From assembly GCF_900091555.1 (NCBI RefSeq), contig NZ_FMCX01000001.1, positions 1,476,742 through 1,540,741 on the forward strand: 64,000 bases of DNA, read 5' to 3'. Both the position numbers and the translations under genes were made by a program. Positions within the stretch are counted from its first letter, which is position 1. Each line of letters opens with the position of its first letter. The notes under the pieces are model-generated. The model saw only the letters and a program-made list of their open reading frames with translations, made no database searches and was not told the DNA's origin. This document shows, one piece after another, positions 16,734 to 25,542 of this stretch. The DNA comes from Micromonospora mirobrigensis (lineage in GTDB: Bacteria; Actinomycetota; Actinomycetes; Mycobacteriales; Micromonosporaceae).

Positions 16734-16997
16734 TCAGCGCCAGCGGGAGAGCAGGATCAGCGAGGCGACCATCGCACCGAAGCCGACCGCCAGGTTCCAG
16801 TAGTGCCAGGAGGCGACCGGGTACGCCTGCTCGGAGAGGTAGTACACCACCAGCCAGCCGATGCCGGCGACGATCAGCGCGACCGCCGTGACGGGCAGCC
16901 AGACCGGGCTAGGCTTGCGCGTCGCCGCCGTCGCCGTCGGACGTACGTCCGTCGGCGGGGTGTACACCTTCTTCTTGCGGACCTGAGACTTGGGCAC
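16734..16997 (-). CDS. crgA: Cell division protein CrgA
   Basis: 87 residues, the standard size. The N-terminal VPKSQVRKKKVYTPPTD block is diagnostic and is followed by two membrane helices at about 29-50 and 63-83. CrgA joins FtsZ, FtsI and wall-synthesis proteins at the septum and tunes division timing. The GTG at 16997 is chosen because it begins the conserved block and has GGAGAG upstream; the open frame extends 24 residues further without homology. It is divergent from the DUF881 gene, a conserved arrangement. Confidence 0.93.
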   Translation of the reverse strand: MPKSQVRKKKVYTPPTDVRPTATAATRKPSPVWLPVTAVALIVAGIGWLVVYYLSEQAYPVASWHYWNLAVGFGAMVASLILLSRWR

Positions 16998-17083
16998 GAC
17001 GCTCTCCAGAGGGGGTGACGACCTCGTCCGGCCTGACAACCGGGCGCGGGGGCGACGGTCCATGGCCAATAATGTTCGACAGC

Positions 17084-17090
17084 TAGCGTA
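17084..17090. promoter_or_regulatory. Overlapping divergent -10 boxes between crgA and the DUF881 gene
   Basis: TAGCGT (17084-17089) on the plus strand and TACGCT (17085-17090) on the minus strand overlap almost fully, so transcription in the two directions may compete. Confidence 0.35.
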
Positions 17091-17228
17091 GTCCCGAAGG
17101 CCCGCTCAGGCCACGAATGGGGTCAGGCCGGTGCACGGAGTGACCGAAAAGGGCGGAACTATCGCGGGCCGGCGCACCGGTCCGCAGCGCAGCGGGCCGA
17201 CACCAGACAACGCGGAAGGAACGCCCCG

Positions 17229-18029
17229 GTGGAGTACACATCCGGCGCCGCCTCCTGGCAGAAGGTCATCCGGCGCGCGGTCGCCGGCCTGCTGCCCCGG
17301 CGGGGCGGCCAGCGGCGCCCCGGCTGGTCGATCGGCGTGCCGCTGATCGCCGCCGCGGCCGGACTCCTCTTCACCACCACCGCCACCGCGGCGGGCGGCA
17401 CCGCACTGCGTGAGGACCGGCGGCCCGAGCTCAACCAGCTCATCGAGGAACGCCGCCACCAGGTCGAGGCGAACGAGCAGCGGGCCGCACGGCTACGCGC
17501 CGAGGTCGAGGACGAGACCACCGCGCTGGCCGCCACGGACGGCCCGATCCGGGCCCAGCAGAACCGGGCCCGGGCGAGCGAGGAGGCGGCCGGCTTCACC
17601 GCACTCACCGGCACCGGCATCACCGTCGAGCTCGACGACGCGCCCACCGACCAGAAACTGCCCAAAGGTGCCAGCAACGACGACCTGGTCGTCCATCAGA
17701 GCGACGTCCAGGCAGTGGTGAACGCGCTCTGGGCCGGCGGCGCGGAGGCCATGTCAATCATGAACGTCCGCGTGCTCAGCACCAGCGCGGTACGCTGCGT
17801 CGGAAACACCCTGCTCCTGCACGGACGGGTGTATTCCCCACCATTCAAGATCGTAGCAATCGGCGACCCCGCCGCACTTCAACGGGCACTCGCCAGCTCC
17901 AAGGGAGTTCGGTGGTTCATGGACGCGGTTGAGGCCTACCAGCTGGGCTACCGGGAGCGGGTCTCCACCGTCACCGTCCCCGCGTTCGAGGACTCCACCG
18001 CGCTCCGCTCCGCCAGGGTGCCCCGGTGA
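17229..18029 (+). CDS. DUF881 membrane-anchored protein
   Basis: 266 residues: a basic N-terminus, one membrane helix (about 36-56), a coiled-coil (about 65-112) and the DUF881 domain to the end ([47 protein letters not shown]). The family is found beside crgA and class E sortases in actinobacteria and is thought to have an envelope or division role; no reaction is known. GTG 17229 has GGAAGGA about 7 bases upstream. The stop overlaps the sortase start (GTGA), so the two are coupled. Confidence 0.85.
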   Translation: MEYTSGAASWQKVIRRAVAGLLPRRGGQRRPGWSIGVPLIAAAAGLLFTTTATAAGGTALREDRRPELNQLIEERRHQVEANEQRAARLRAEVEDETTALAATDGPIRAQQNRARASEEAAGFTALTGTGITVELDDAPTDQKLPKGASNDDLVVHQSDVQAVVNALWAGGAEAMSIMNVRVLSTSAVRCVGNTLLLHGRVYSPPFKIVAIGDPAALQRALASSKGVRWFMDAVEAYQLGYRERVSTVTVPAFEDSTALRSARVPR

Positions 18030-19771
18030 ACGACGGACCCGACGAGCGGTGGGACGGGCGGCACCGCGACCCGAGCGAGGACCCGACCGCCTTCATCCCC
18101 CGGGTCGAGCGCCCGGCGTCCGCCGCCGCGCCGCAGCCACCCGCCGGGCAGCCACCCGCCGTGGAGCTACCCTGGCCCGACCGGCAGCTCACCCCCCGCC
18201 CGTTGGCCCCGGCCGTCGACCGTGACCCGGCGACCCCCGGCCCCCGCCCCGGTCCGGGACCCGGCGCCCGCTCCGGCCCACCGCCCGCCGTCCGTCGCGG
18301 CCCGGCACCCGGCGCTGGTCCCCGCACACCTGTCGTCCGTCCCGGTCCGCCGCCCGGCGCTGGTCCCGGCGCACCCGCCGCCCGTCCCGGTCCGCCGCCC
18401 GGTGCTGGTGGACCGGCACCGGTCCCGCAGGGCCCTCAGGGCCCGCCGGCGGGGGCTACCGGGGCATCCTCCGGGCGCTCCGCCCCGCCGACCTGGCCGG
18501 GGGAACGCGAACCGCACCCGGAGCGCGCCCCGCACGACACCCCCCGGTACGCGTCGCCCGCACCCGCCAACGGTGCGCGGCCGGCATCCGGGGACCCGAG
18601 CGCCGACGGACAGTGGGACCGGCCCGCCACCGGCCCGGCCGCGCCGAGCGGTGAGGCGCCGACGGCGTTCATCCCCAAGGTCGACTCCCGCCGGCAGCCG
18701 GGCGAGGGCCGGCGCGACACCCCACCGCCCTACCCGGCCGACACCCGGGGCGCCAGCGCGCCGGGACACCCGACCGACAACCCGGGCGCCGGCGCGCCGC
18801 CCCGCTCGCCGGCCGACGCACGACCCGCCGCCTCGGCCGGCGCTGGCGCCGACCCGGGCGCGACGGCGATCATTCCGGCGGTCACCGGGCGGCCGACCGC
18901 CCCGGTGCCGGGACTGGACTCCACCGCGCTGATGGGGGCGGTGCCCCGCCCACCGGTCCTCGACGAACCCTCGGACGGCACCCCGCCCGCCGAACCACCC
19001 CGCCCGCGCCGCGGCGAGAAGGTGGTCAAGCTCCGCGCCCACCAGACCGACACCGGGTACAAGAGCGTCTACTCCGAGCTGACCAGGCCCTCCGTCTGGT
19101 CCCGGGTACGCACCGGCATCCGGCTCACCGGCGAGGTGCTGATCACCTTCGGCCTGGTGGTGCTCCTCTTCGCCGGCTACGAGATCTGGGGCAAGTCGGT
19201 CATCGTCAACGCCCACCAGGAGGACCTGAGCAGCCAGCTCGCCCAGGCGTGGGGGCCCAGCGGCGACCCGACCGTCGCCCCGACCGGAGGGCCGAAGCCG
19301 AAGCCGGCACCCGCCGTGGAGGGCAAGCCGATCGCCGGGCTCTACATCCCGAAGCTCGACAAGAACTGGGTCGTGGTGGAGGGCGTCGAGCAGTCCGACA
19401 TCCGGTACGCGCCGGGTCACTACCCGAAGAGCGCGATGCCGGGCGAGGTGGGCAACTTCTCCGTCGCCGGACACCGCAACCGGGCCACCTTCTGGCGGAT
19501 CGACGAGCTGGACCCGGGCGACGACGTCGTCGTCGAGGGCAAGGACATCTGGTACGTCTACAAGGTCTACAAGACCCGCATCGTCCGGCCGGACCAGGTG
19601 GAGGTGGTGGCGCCGGTGCCGATGGAACCGGGCGTCAGGCCGAAGGAGAAGCTGCTCACCCTGACCACCTGCAACCCGAAGTTCGACAACTACCAGCGGT
19701 TGATCGTCCACGCGAAGCTGGACCACGTCCTGGCGAAGTCCGCCGGGCGACCGCCGGAGCTGGGGAGCTGA
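18026..19771 (+). CDS. Class E sortase with long proline-rich N-terminal region
   Basis: 581 residues. Residues 1-350 are a cytoplasmic Pro/Ala/Gly-rich tail with repeated [14 protein letters not shown] units and two TAFIP.V motifs. One membrane helix lies at about 368-388. The sortase domain has His483 (VAGHRN), Cys549 (TLTTC) and Arg558, a complete catalytic triad. Class E sortases join LAxTG-type proteins to the wall in GC-rich actinobacteria. The unusually long N-terminal tail is low-complexity and its TAFIP motifs may be kinase or partner sites, which is speculation. Coupled to DUF881 by overlap. Confidence 0.88.
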   Translation: MNDGPDERWDGRHRDPSEDPTAFIPRVERPASAAAPQPPAGQPPAVELPWPDRQLTPRPLAPAVDRDPATPGPRPGPGPGARSGPPPAVRRGPAPGAGPRTPVVRPGPPPGAGPGAPAARPGPPPGAGGPAPVPQGPQGPPAGATGASSGRSAPPTWPGEREPHPERAPHDTPRYASPAPANGARPASGDPSADGQWDRPATGPAAPSGEAPTAFIPKVDSRRQPGEGRRDTPPPYPADTRGASAPGHPTDNPGAGAPPRSPADARPAASAGAGADPGATAIIPAVTGRPTAPVPGLDSTALMGAVPRPPVLDEPSDGTPPAEPPRPRRGEKVVKLRAHQTDTGYKSVYSELTRPSVWSRVRTGIRLTGEVLITFGLVVLLFAGYEIWGKSVIVNAHQEDLSSQLAQAWGPSGDPTVAPTGGPKPKPAPAVEGKPIAGLYIPKLDKNWVVVEGVEQSDIRYAPGHYPKSAMPGEVGNFSVAGHRNRATFWRIDELDPGDDVVVEGKDIWYVYKVYKTRIVRPDQVEVVAPVPMEPGVRPKEKLLTLTTCNPKFDNYQRLIVHAKLDHVLAKSAGRPPELGS

Positions 19772-19773
19772 CG

Positions 19774-20049
19774 ATGTACGCCTGGATCTGGCGCAAGCTG
19801 CCCTTCGGGCTGGCCGGCAAGCTCGCCGGCTCGGTGCTGATCACCGCCGCCGCGGTGGCGCTGCTCTGGTTCGTGGTCTTTCCGTGGGCCGAGCCGCTGC
19901 TGCCCTTCGACGACGTGCAGGTCACCCAGGACTCCGGCACCCCGGGTGGGGACGGCGGGGTGACCGGGCCCGACGCGCCGAGCGAGGACCACGACCTGCC
20001 GTACGACACCGAGCAGAACAACACCCCTCCGCCCTCTCCGAAGAAGTGA
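19774..20049 (+). CDS. Small single-pass membrane protein of the sortase locus
   Basis: 91 residues: a short cytoplasmic start (MYAWIWRKLPFGLAGK), one membrane helix (about 17-40, ending FVVFPWAEPLLPF), then an acidic, Pro-rich external tail. It starts 2 bases after the sortase stop and ends 4 bases before the pabA-like start, so it is inside the operon. Such small proteins are conserved at this locus in actinobacteria; the function is unknown. Confidence 0.8.
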   Translation: MYAWIWRKLPFGLAGKLAGSVLITAAAVALLWFVVFPWAEPLLPFDDVQVTQDSGTPGGDGGVTGPDAPSEDHDLPYDTEQNNTPPPSPKK

Positions 20050-20053
20050 CCCG

Positions 20054-20704
20054 ATGCGCGTCCTGGTGATCGACAACTACGACTCGTTCGTCTACAACAT
20101 CGTCCAATATCTCGGCCAGCTCGGCGTCGAGTGCGAGGTGCGCCGCAACGACGAGATCGACCTGGCCGAGGTGGGCCGGGTGGACGCGGCCGGCATCCTG
20201 CTCTCGCCCGGGCCGGGCAGCCCGGACCGGGCCGGCATCTGCCTCGACGTCATCCGGGAGTACGCCGGCCAGCTGCCGATCTTCGGGGTCTGCCTCGGCC
20301 ACCAGGCGATCGGCGAGGCGTTCGGAGCCACCGTGACCCGCGCCCCCGAACTGCTGCACGGCAAGACCTCGCAGGTGCGGCACGGGTCGGCCGGAGTGCT
20401 CGCCGGCCTGCCCGACCCGTTCACGGCCACCCGCTACCACTCGCTGGCCGTGCTCCGCGAGACGCTGCCAGCCGAGATCGAGGTGACCGGCTGGACCGAG
20501 TCCGGCGTGGTGATGGCCATGCGGCACCGCACCCTGCCGATCGAGGGCGTGCAGTTCCACCCGGAATCGGTGCTCACCGAGGGCGGGCACCTGATGCTGG
20601 CGAACTGGCTGGCCACCTGCGGCCACCCGGAGGCGCTGGAGCGGGTCCCCGCGCTGGCGGCCGAGGTGGACGCCCGGCGCCGCTCCGCCTTCGCCACCAC
20701 CTGA
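20054..20704 (+). CDS. pabA: Class I glutamine amidotransferase: aminodeoxychorismate/anthranilate synthase component II
   Basis: 216 residues, the normal length of PabA/TrpG. It releases ammonia from glutamine for a partner synthase that makes aminodeoxychorismate (folate) or anthranilate (tryptophan). The catalytic triad is Cys80 (GVCLGHQ), His169 and Glu171 (FHPE). The location downstream of the sortase and facing pknB is the conserved actinobacterial one, and members there are usually called PabA; TrpG activity cannot be excluded. No component I gene is in the window. Confidence 0.88.
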   Translation: MRVLVIDNYDSFVYNIVQYLGQLGVECEVRRNDEIDLAEVGRVDAAGILLSPGPGSPDRAGICLDVIREYAGQLPIFGVCLGHQAIGEAFGATVTRAPELLHGKTSQVRHGSAGVLAGLPDPFTATRYHSLAVLRETLPAEIEVTGWTESGVVMAMRHRTLPIEGVQFHPESVLTEGGHLMLANWLATCGHPEALERVPALAAEVDARRRSAFATT

Positions 20705-20721
20705 CCGACCCTCCCGACGGA

Positions 20722-20759
20722 GAACGGGCCCGGTGATCGACCGATCAGCGGGCCCGTTC
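20722..20759. terminator. Bidirectional hairpin terminator between pabA and pknB
   Basis: An 11-bp outer stem GAACGGGCCCG/CGGGCCCGTTC and an inner TGATCG/CGATCA extension. Confidence 0.75.
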
Positions 20760-20772
20760 GTACGTCCGTGCG

Positions 20773-22593
20773 CTACTGCGGGGGCGGGGTGGGGAACGGG
20801 AAGCCGCCCCCGCCACCGGTCGCCGTCGCCGACGGGGTGGGCTCCGGCGAGGCGGTGGGCTCATCCGTCGGGGTGGGCTCGGTGGTCGGCTCCGGCTGGG
20901 AGACGGTGATGACCACCTTGGTCCCCTGCGGCTTGCGACTGTCCGCGGTCGGGCTCTGCTTGGTCACCTTGCCGGCCCGGTCCGCCGGGACGTCCGCGCC
21001 CAGCTCGACCTCGAACTCGAAGCCGGCCTCCTTGAGGCGGCGCTCTGCCTCCTCCTGGGTCCGACCGACGACGTTCGGCACCCTGCTGACATTGCCCTTG
21101 GAGACCTGGAGTGTCACCGTGGCCCCTTCGCCCACCTCGGTACCCGGCTTCGGATCCACGCCGACGACGGTGCCCTCCCGCTCGGCGTTGTCGACGTCAT
21201 TGCGCCTCGGGGTGAGCTTCAGCTCCTTGAGCCGCTGCACGGCCCCCTCGTACGTGAAGCCCTGGAGGTCCGGCACCGGGACCTGGGCGATGCCGCCGCA
21301 GATCGTGAGGGTGACCTGCTGGTTCGGCTCCAGCTGGCCGCCTGTCGGCTCCTGGCTGACCACCGTGCCCTTTACGCACTTTTCGTTGTACTCGAGGGTC
21401 GGGTCAACCTGCGCGATGAGCCCTGCCTGCTTGATCCGGGCGATCGCCGCGTCCCGCGGCTGGCTCACCACGCTCGGCACCGCCACCAGCTTCGGCTCCT
21501 CGGCGCCGGGGTCCTTGTTGCGGTCGTTGAGCCAGGCGGCGCCCAGCGCGATCAACGAGAGCACCACCACCGCCGCGAGGACGGCCATCACCCAGGAGGA
21601 CGCCTTGCGCTGCCGCGGGTCGCCCACCCGGGCCGGGGCCTGCTGCCGGGTCGCCGCACCGGCGGCGGCCGGGTAAGCGGCGGTCGTGGCGGCCGGGGCC
21701 AGCTGGGTGGCCTCCTCGTGCGACATCACCGGGGTGGCCATCACCGGGCGGCCGGCGGCGGCGCGGAGCAGGTCCGCCCGCATCTCGCCGGCGCTCTGGT
21801 AGCGGTTGAGCGGGTTCTTCGACAGCGCCTTGAGCACGATCGCGTCGACCGCCGGGTTCACGTCCGGGTTGATGTCGCTCGGCGTCGGCGGCGTCTCCCG
21901 CACGTGCTGGTACGCCACGCTGACCGGGCTGTCCCCGACGAACGGCGGGTGCGCGCAGAGCAGCTCGAACAGGACGCAGCCGGCCGCGTACACGTCGGAG
22001 CGGGCGTCGACGGCCTCGCCGCGCGCCTGCTCCGGGGAAAGATATTGTGCGGTGCCGATGACCGCGCTGGTCTGGGTCATCGTGGTGGCGCCGCTGGCCA
22101 GCGCCCGGGCGATGCCGAAGTCCATCACCTTGACCTGGCCGGTCTGGGTGAGCATCACGTTGCCGGGCTTGACGTCCCGGTGGATGATGCCGTGCCGGTG
22201 GCTGAACTCCAGCGCCGCGCACATGTCGGCGCAGATCTCCAGCGCCCGGCGCGGCTGGAGCCGCCCTTCGAGGCCGAGGACCTCCTTGAGGGTCCGCCCG
22301 TTGACGAACTCCATCACGATGAACGGCAACGTCTCACCGGTCGGCCCGGTCTCCTCGCCGGTGTCGTAGACGGCGACGATGGCCGGGTGGTTCAGCGACG
22401 CGGCGTTCTGCGCCTCGCGGCGGAACCGCATCTGGAAGGTCGCGTCCCGGGCCAGGTCGGCGCGGAGCATCTTGATCGCGACGTCCCGGCCGAGCCGGAG
22501 GTCACGACCGCGGTGGACCTCCGCCATGCCGCCGTAGCCGAGCAGCTCGCCGACCTGGTACCGGCCACCGAGCAGGCGGGCCTGCGCTGTCAT
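20773..22593 (-). CDS. pknB: Ser/Thr protein kinase PknB with PASTA domains
   Basis: 606 residues. Cytoplasmic kinase domain (about 11-275): Gly loop LGYGGMAEV, Lys41, HRD with Asp140, DFG Asp158, and a TTMTQTS activation loop. Membrane helix at about 342-362. Three extracellular PASTA domains follow (starting near 378, 443 and 508), then a Thr/Pro tail. It senses muropeptide or lipid II and phosphorylates division and wall-synthesis proteins. Mycobacterial PknB has four PASTA units, here I count three. ATG 22593 overlaps the pknA stop (ATGA). A long open frame continues upstream inside pknA but is only a GC shadow. Confidence 0.95.
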   Translation of the reverse strand: MTAQARLLGGRYQVGELLGYGGMAEVHRGRDLRLGRDVAIKMLRADLARDATFQMRFRREAQNAASLNHPAIVAVYDTGEETGPTGETLPFIVMEFVNGRTLKEVLGLEGRLQPRRALEICADMCAALEFSHRHGIIHRDVKPGNVMLTQTGQVKVMDFGIARALASGATTMTQTSAVIGTAQYLSPEQARGEAVDARSDVYAAGCVLFELLCAHPPFVGDSPVSVAYQHVRETPPTPSDINPDVNPAVDAIVLKALSKNPLNRYQSAGEMRADLLRAAAGRPVMATPVMSHEEATQLAPAATTAAYPAAAGAATRQQAPARVGDPRQRKASSWVMAVLAAVVVLSLIALGAAWLNDRNKDPGAEEPKLVAVPSVVSQPRDAAIARIKQAGLIAQVDPTLEYNEKCVKGTVVSQEPTGGQLEPNQQVTLTICGGIAQVPVPDLQGFTYEGAVQRLKELKLTPRRNDVDNAEREGTVVGVDPKPGTEVGEGATVTLQVSKGNVSRVPNVVGRTQEEAERRLKEAGFEFEVELGADVPADRAGKVTKQSPTADSRKPQGTKVVITVSQPEPTTEPTPTDEPTASPEPTPSATATGGGGGFPFPTPPPQ

Positions 22594-24038
22594 CGCGTCT
22601 GTCGTCCTTCGCTCGTCGTCTCGCCGCCACCCGGCTGCAACCGTTCCACCCGACGGTACGACGTCCGACCCGGATCGTCGTTGCCGTCCTGGTTCAGCGC
22701 GCCGGACATCACTGCCGGCCGAATGGCCGGACCGGACGAACCGGGCAGCGCGCTCTTGCGCATGTAGGAAACCACGCCGGAGCAGAGCAGGACCAGCGCG
22801 GCCAGCAGGACGACCAGGACCACCCGCGTCGAGCTGGAACGACGCGGTGCGGGTGCGGCCGGCACGGGTTGGGCGTACCCGAGGGCGCGGTTCTGCTGGT
22901 GCGGAGCCGGCGGCTGCGGCACGCTCGCCGCGCCGCGCGGATAGCCAGGCTGCGCCCCCACCGGTGGGCGCGGCGGCGCGGGCGGCGCCGACATCGGCGG
23001 ACGCGGCGGCGCGACCGGCGGGTGTGGTGCCGACGCCGCCACCGGCGGGCGGTGCTGCACCTGCGCGGCGCCGGCCGGTCGGGGCTGCTGCCGGGGCGGC
23101 GGTACCTGGGCGCGGGCCTGCGGCGCGGCCGGTGAGACCTGGGCGCGGGCCTGCGGCGCGGCCGGTGACGCCGGGGCGGCGGAGACCGGCCGGGCGGTCC
23201 CGCCGGTCCGCCCCTGCTGGGCGAGGCTCAGCTTGGCCTGGCGGGCGACGCCGGCCAGCGCGGCGGCGCTCGGCCACCGGGACGCCGGATCCTTGGCCAG
23301 GGCCCGCTCGACGATCGACCGGACCGGCGGCGGGATGTCGGCGGGCAGCGGCCGGGGGGCGTCCCGGACGTGCCGCATGGCGATCTCCAGCGGGTTGTCC
23401 CCCTCGAACGGGCGCCGGCCGGCCAGGCACTGGTAGGCGACCACGCCGAGGGCGTACACGTCGGAGGCGGGCGTGGCCACCGCGCCGGTGGCCTGCTCGG
23501 GGGAGATGTACGACGCCGTGCCGAGCACCGAGCCGGCGGCGGTCAGCTGCCCGACCAGGTCGGAGCGGGCGATGCCGAAGTCGGTCAGCACCAGCGTGCC
23601 GTTCGGGCGGACCAGCAGGTTCCCCGGCTTCACGTCCCGGTGCACGATGCCCTTGACGTGCGCCGCGTGCAGCGCCTCGGCCGCCTGGGCGACCAGTGCC
23701 ATGGTCCTGGCCGGGGTGAGCCGGCCGACCCGGCCCAGGGTCGCCGAGAGCGCGTCGCCCTCGATGTACTCCATCACCAGGAAGGCCATCTGCTGGTCGC
23801 TGCCGAAGTCGTAGATGTCGACGACGCCGGGGTGGTTGACGGTGGCCATGGTGCGCGCCTCGCCGCGGAACCGCTCGGCGAAGCCGGGCTCGTCGAGCAG
23901 CGCCGGCAGCAGCGTCTTCACCGCGACGGTACGACCGAGCACCTGGTCGGTGCCGCGCCAGACGTCGCCCATCCCACCGCTGGCGATCCGCTCGTCGAGG
24001 CGGTAGCGGTTGCCGAGCTGCACGCCGGGGCTGAGCAT
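22590..24038 (-). CDS. pknA: Ser/Thr protein kinase PknA
   Basis: 482 residues. Kinase domain at about 12-270 with Lys41, HRD Asp135 and a DFG motif; then a Pro/Ala-rich juxtamembrane linker (about 280-405), one membrane helix (about 408-428) and a short external tail of about 50 residues without PASTA. PknA acts with PknB on division proteins. The linker includes a duplicated 11-residue unit SPAAPQARAQV. The start at 24038 lies 1 base after the pbpA stop and its stop overlaps pknB, so it belongs to one polycistronic message. Confidence 0.94.
   Translation of the reverse strand: MLSPGVQLGNRYRLDERIASGGMGDVWRGTDQVLGRTVAVKTLLPALLDEPGFAERFRGEARTMATVNHPGVVDIYDFGSDQQMAFLVMEYIEGDALSATLGRVGRLTPARTMALVAQAAEALHAAHVKGIVHRDVKPGNLLVRPNGTLVLTDFGIARSDLVGQLTAAGSVLGTASYISPEQATGAVATPASDVYALGVVAYQCLAGRRPFEGDNPLEIAMRHVRDAPRPLPADIPPPVRSIVERALAKDPASRWPSAAALAGVARQAKLSLAQQGRTGGTARPVSAAPASPAAPQARAQVSPAAPQARAQVPPPRQQPRPAGAAQVQHRPPVAASAPHPPVAPPRPPMSAPPAPPRPPVGAQPGYPRGAASVPQPPAPHQQNRALGYAQPVPAAPAPRRSSSTRVVLVVLLAALVLLCSGVVSYMRKSALPGSSGPAIRPAVMSGALNQDGNDDPGRTSYRRVERLQPGGGETTSEGRQTR
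23104..23169 (-). repeat. 33-bp tandem duplication within pknA
   Basis: Two adjoining 33-base units (23104-23136 and 23137-23169), identical but for the last base, encode the repeated SPAAPQARAQV in the kinase linker. Confidence 0.9.
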
Positions 24039-24039
24039 G

Positions 24040-25542
24040 TCAGCGGCCCCCGTCGGCGATGGCCGCCTTCATGATCTGCCCGCCGATCCGGGCGGCCTCG
24101 GAGCTGCCGCCCTTGCCGGCGTTCTCCAGCATCACGCAGACCGCGGAGACCGGGTTGCCCTTGTCGTCGATCGCGAAGCCGATGAACCAGCCGTGGTCGG
24201 GGTCGTTCGGGCCGGACTGGGCGGTGCCGGTCTTACCGCCGACGGTGTAGCCGTCGATCGCGGCCTTGCGGCCGGTGCCGCCGGTCACCACGCTCTCCAT
24301 CATCTCCTGCAGGTCGCCGGCCACCTGGGAGCTGACCGGGCGGCGCAGCTCGCCGGGCTTGGCGGTGTAGTAGCTGGTGGTGCGGTCCGGCGCGAGCAGC
24401 TGCTTGACCAGGTAGGGACGCATCTGGCTGCCGTCGTTGGCCACCGCGGCGGCGATCATCGCCCCCTGCAGCGGGGTCATCCGGACGTCCCGCTGACCGA
24501 TCGAGGACTGGGCCAACGCGGCCGGGTCCGGCCGGCCGTTGGCGTCGGAGATGGTGCCGGTCCGGCTGGCCGCCACGGCCAGGCCCCCGTCGCCGAGCTG
24601 GCCGACGGAGAGGTCCTCCTGCTCGAACCCGAACTGTCGGGCCTTCTCCTTGATCTTGTCCGCGCCGAGCTTCACGCCGAGCTGGGCGAAGCCGGTGTTG
24701 CACGACTCGCGGACGGCCTCCTTGAGGGTGACCTGCGACTCCGGGCAGATCGACGGCGCGGCGTTCTTGATCGGGCTGCCCGAGGTCGGCGGGGTCCAGA
24801 GCGCACCGGCCGGGATCTTCGTCTCCTTGGTGACGCCGCTCTCCAGCGCCGCGGCGGCGACGATCACCTTGAAGGTCGACCCCGGCGGCAGGGTCTCGGC
24901 CAGCGCGCGGTTGGTCAGCGGCCGCTGGTCGTCCTTCTCGAGCTTGTTGTACGCCGCCGAGGCGGCGGTCGTGTCGTGGCTGGCCAGTGGGTTCGGGTCG
25001 AAGCTGGGCATGGAGACCAGCGCCTGCACCGCGCCGGTACGCGGGTCGAGCGCGATCGCCGCGCCCCGCCTCGCACCCACCTCGTTGCCGCGGAGCTGGT
25101 TGTACGCCACGTCCTGCGCCCGCTTGGAGAGGGTCAGCAGCACGTTGCCGCCGCCGGTCTCGTCGCCGGTGAACATGTCCTTCACCCGGTTGACGATCAG
25201 CTGGTCGCTGGTGCCGGCGAGGAAGTCGTTCTCGGCCCGCTCGATGCCGGTGTCGCCGAGGTTGACCGGCTTGTAGCCGAGCACGTGGGCGTACTTCTCG
25301 CCGCCCGGGTAGGTGCGGACGAACCTCAGCTTGCCGCCGGTGTCCTTGCTGACCGCGAAGGCGGTGCCGCCGGCCTCGATGTTGCCGCGCTTGCGTTCGT
25401 ACTCGGCGACCTGGACCCGACCGTTGTAGTCGCTGTTGCGGTATTCGTCGGCCTTGTAGAACTGGATCCAGTTCAGGTTCGCGAAGAGGAGCCCGAAGAG
25501 GACCATCACGACGACGCCGACGCGGCGCAGGGGCGCGTTCAC
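24040..25542 (-). CDS. pbpA: Penicillin-binding protein PbpA (class B transpeptidase)
   Basis: 500 residues. Membrane anchor at about 8-28; a PBP dimer-type domain (about 50-150); transpeptidase domain from about 160 with active-site Ser222-Thr-Phe-Lys225 (GSTFK), SCN motif (RESCNTGF) and KTG (GGKTGTAQSG). It cross-links peptidoglycan with its partner RodA and is a known target of PknB-type kinases in mycobacteria. The start is GTG 25542, overlapping the rodA stop by 3 bases (GTGA). The open frame continues far upstream but lacks homology. Confidence 0.94.
   Translation of the reverse strand: MNAPLRRVGVVVMVLFGLLFANLNWIQFYKADEYRNSDYNGRVQVAEYERKRGNIEAGGTAFAVSKDTGGKLRFVRTYPGGEKYAHVLGYKPVNLGDTGIERAENDFLAGTSDQLIVNRVKDMFTGDETGGGNVLLTLSKRAQDVAYNQLRGNEVGARRGAAIALDPRTGAVQALVSMPSFDPNPLASHDTTAASAAYNKLEKDDQRPLTNRALAETLPPGSTFKVIVAAAALESGVTKETKIPAGALWTPPTSGSPIKNAAPSICPESQVTLKEAVRESCNTGFAQLGVKLGADKIKEKARQFGFEQEDLSVGQLGDGGLAVAASRTGTISDANGRPDPAALAQSSIGQRDVRMTPLQGAMIAAAVANDGSQMRPYLVKQLLAPDRTTSYYTAKPGELRRPVSSQVAGDLQEMMESVVTGGTGRKAAIDGYTVGGKTGTAQSGPNDPDHGWFIGFAIDDKGNPVSAVCVMLENAGKGGSSEAARIGGQIMKAAIADGGR

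Noticed and set aside
20773..23430. An 885-codon minus-strand frame extending pknB upstream through pknA
   Set aside because: The added part is Arg/Pro/Gly-rich and lies over the pknA coding sequence in another frame; the pknB family start and an ATGA junction fit 22593.
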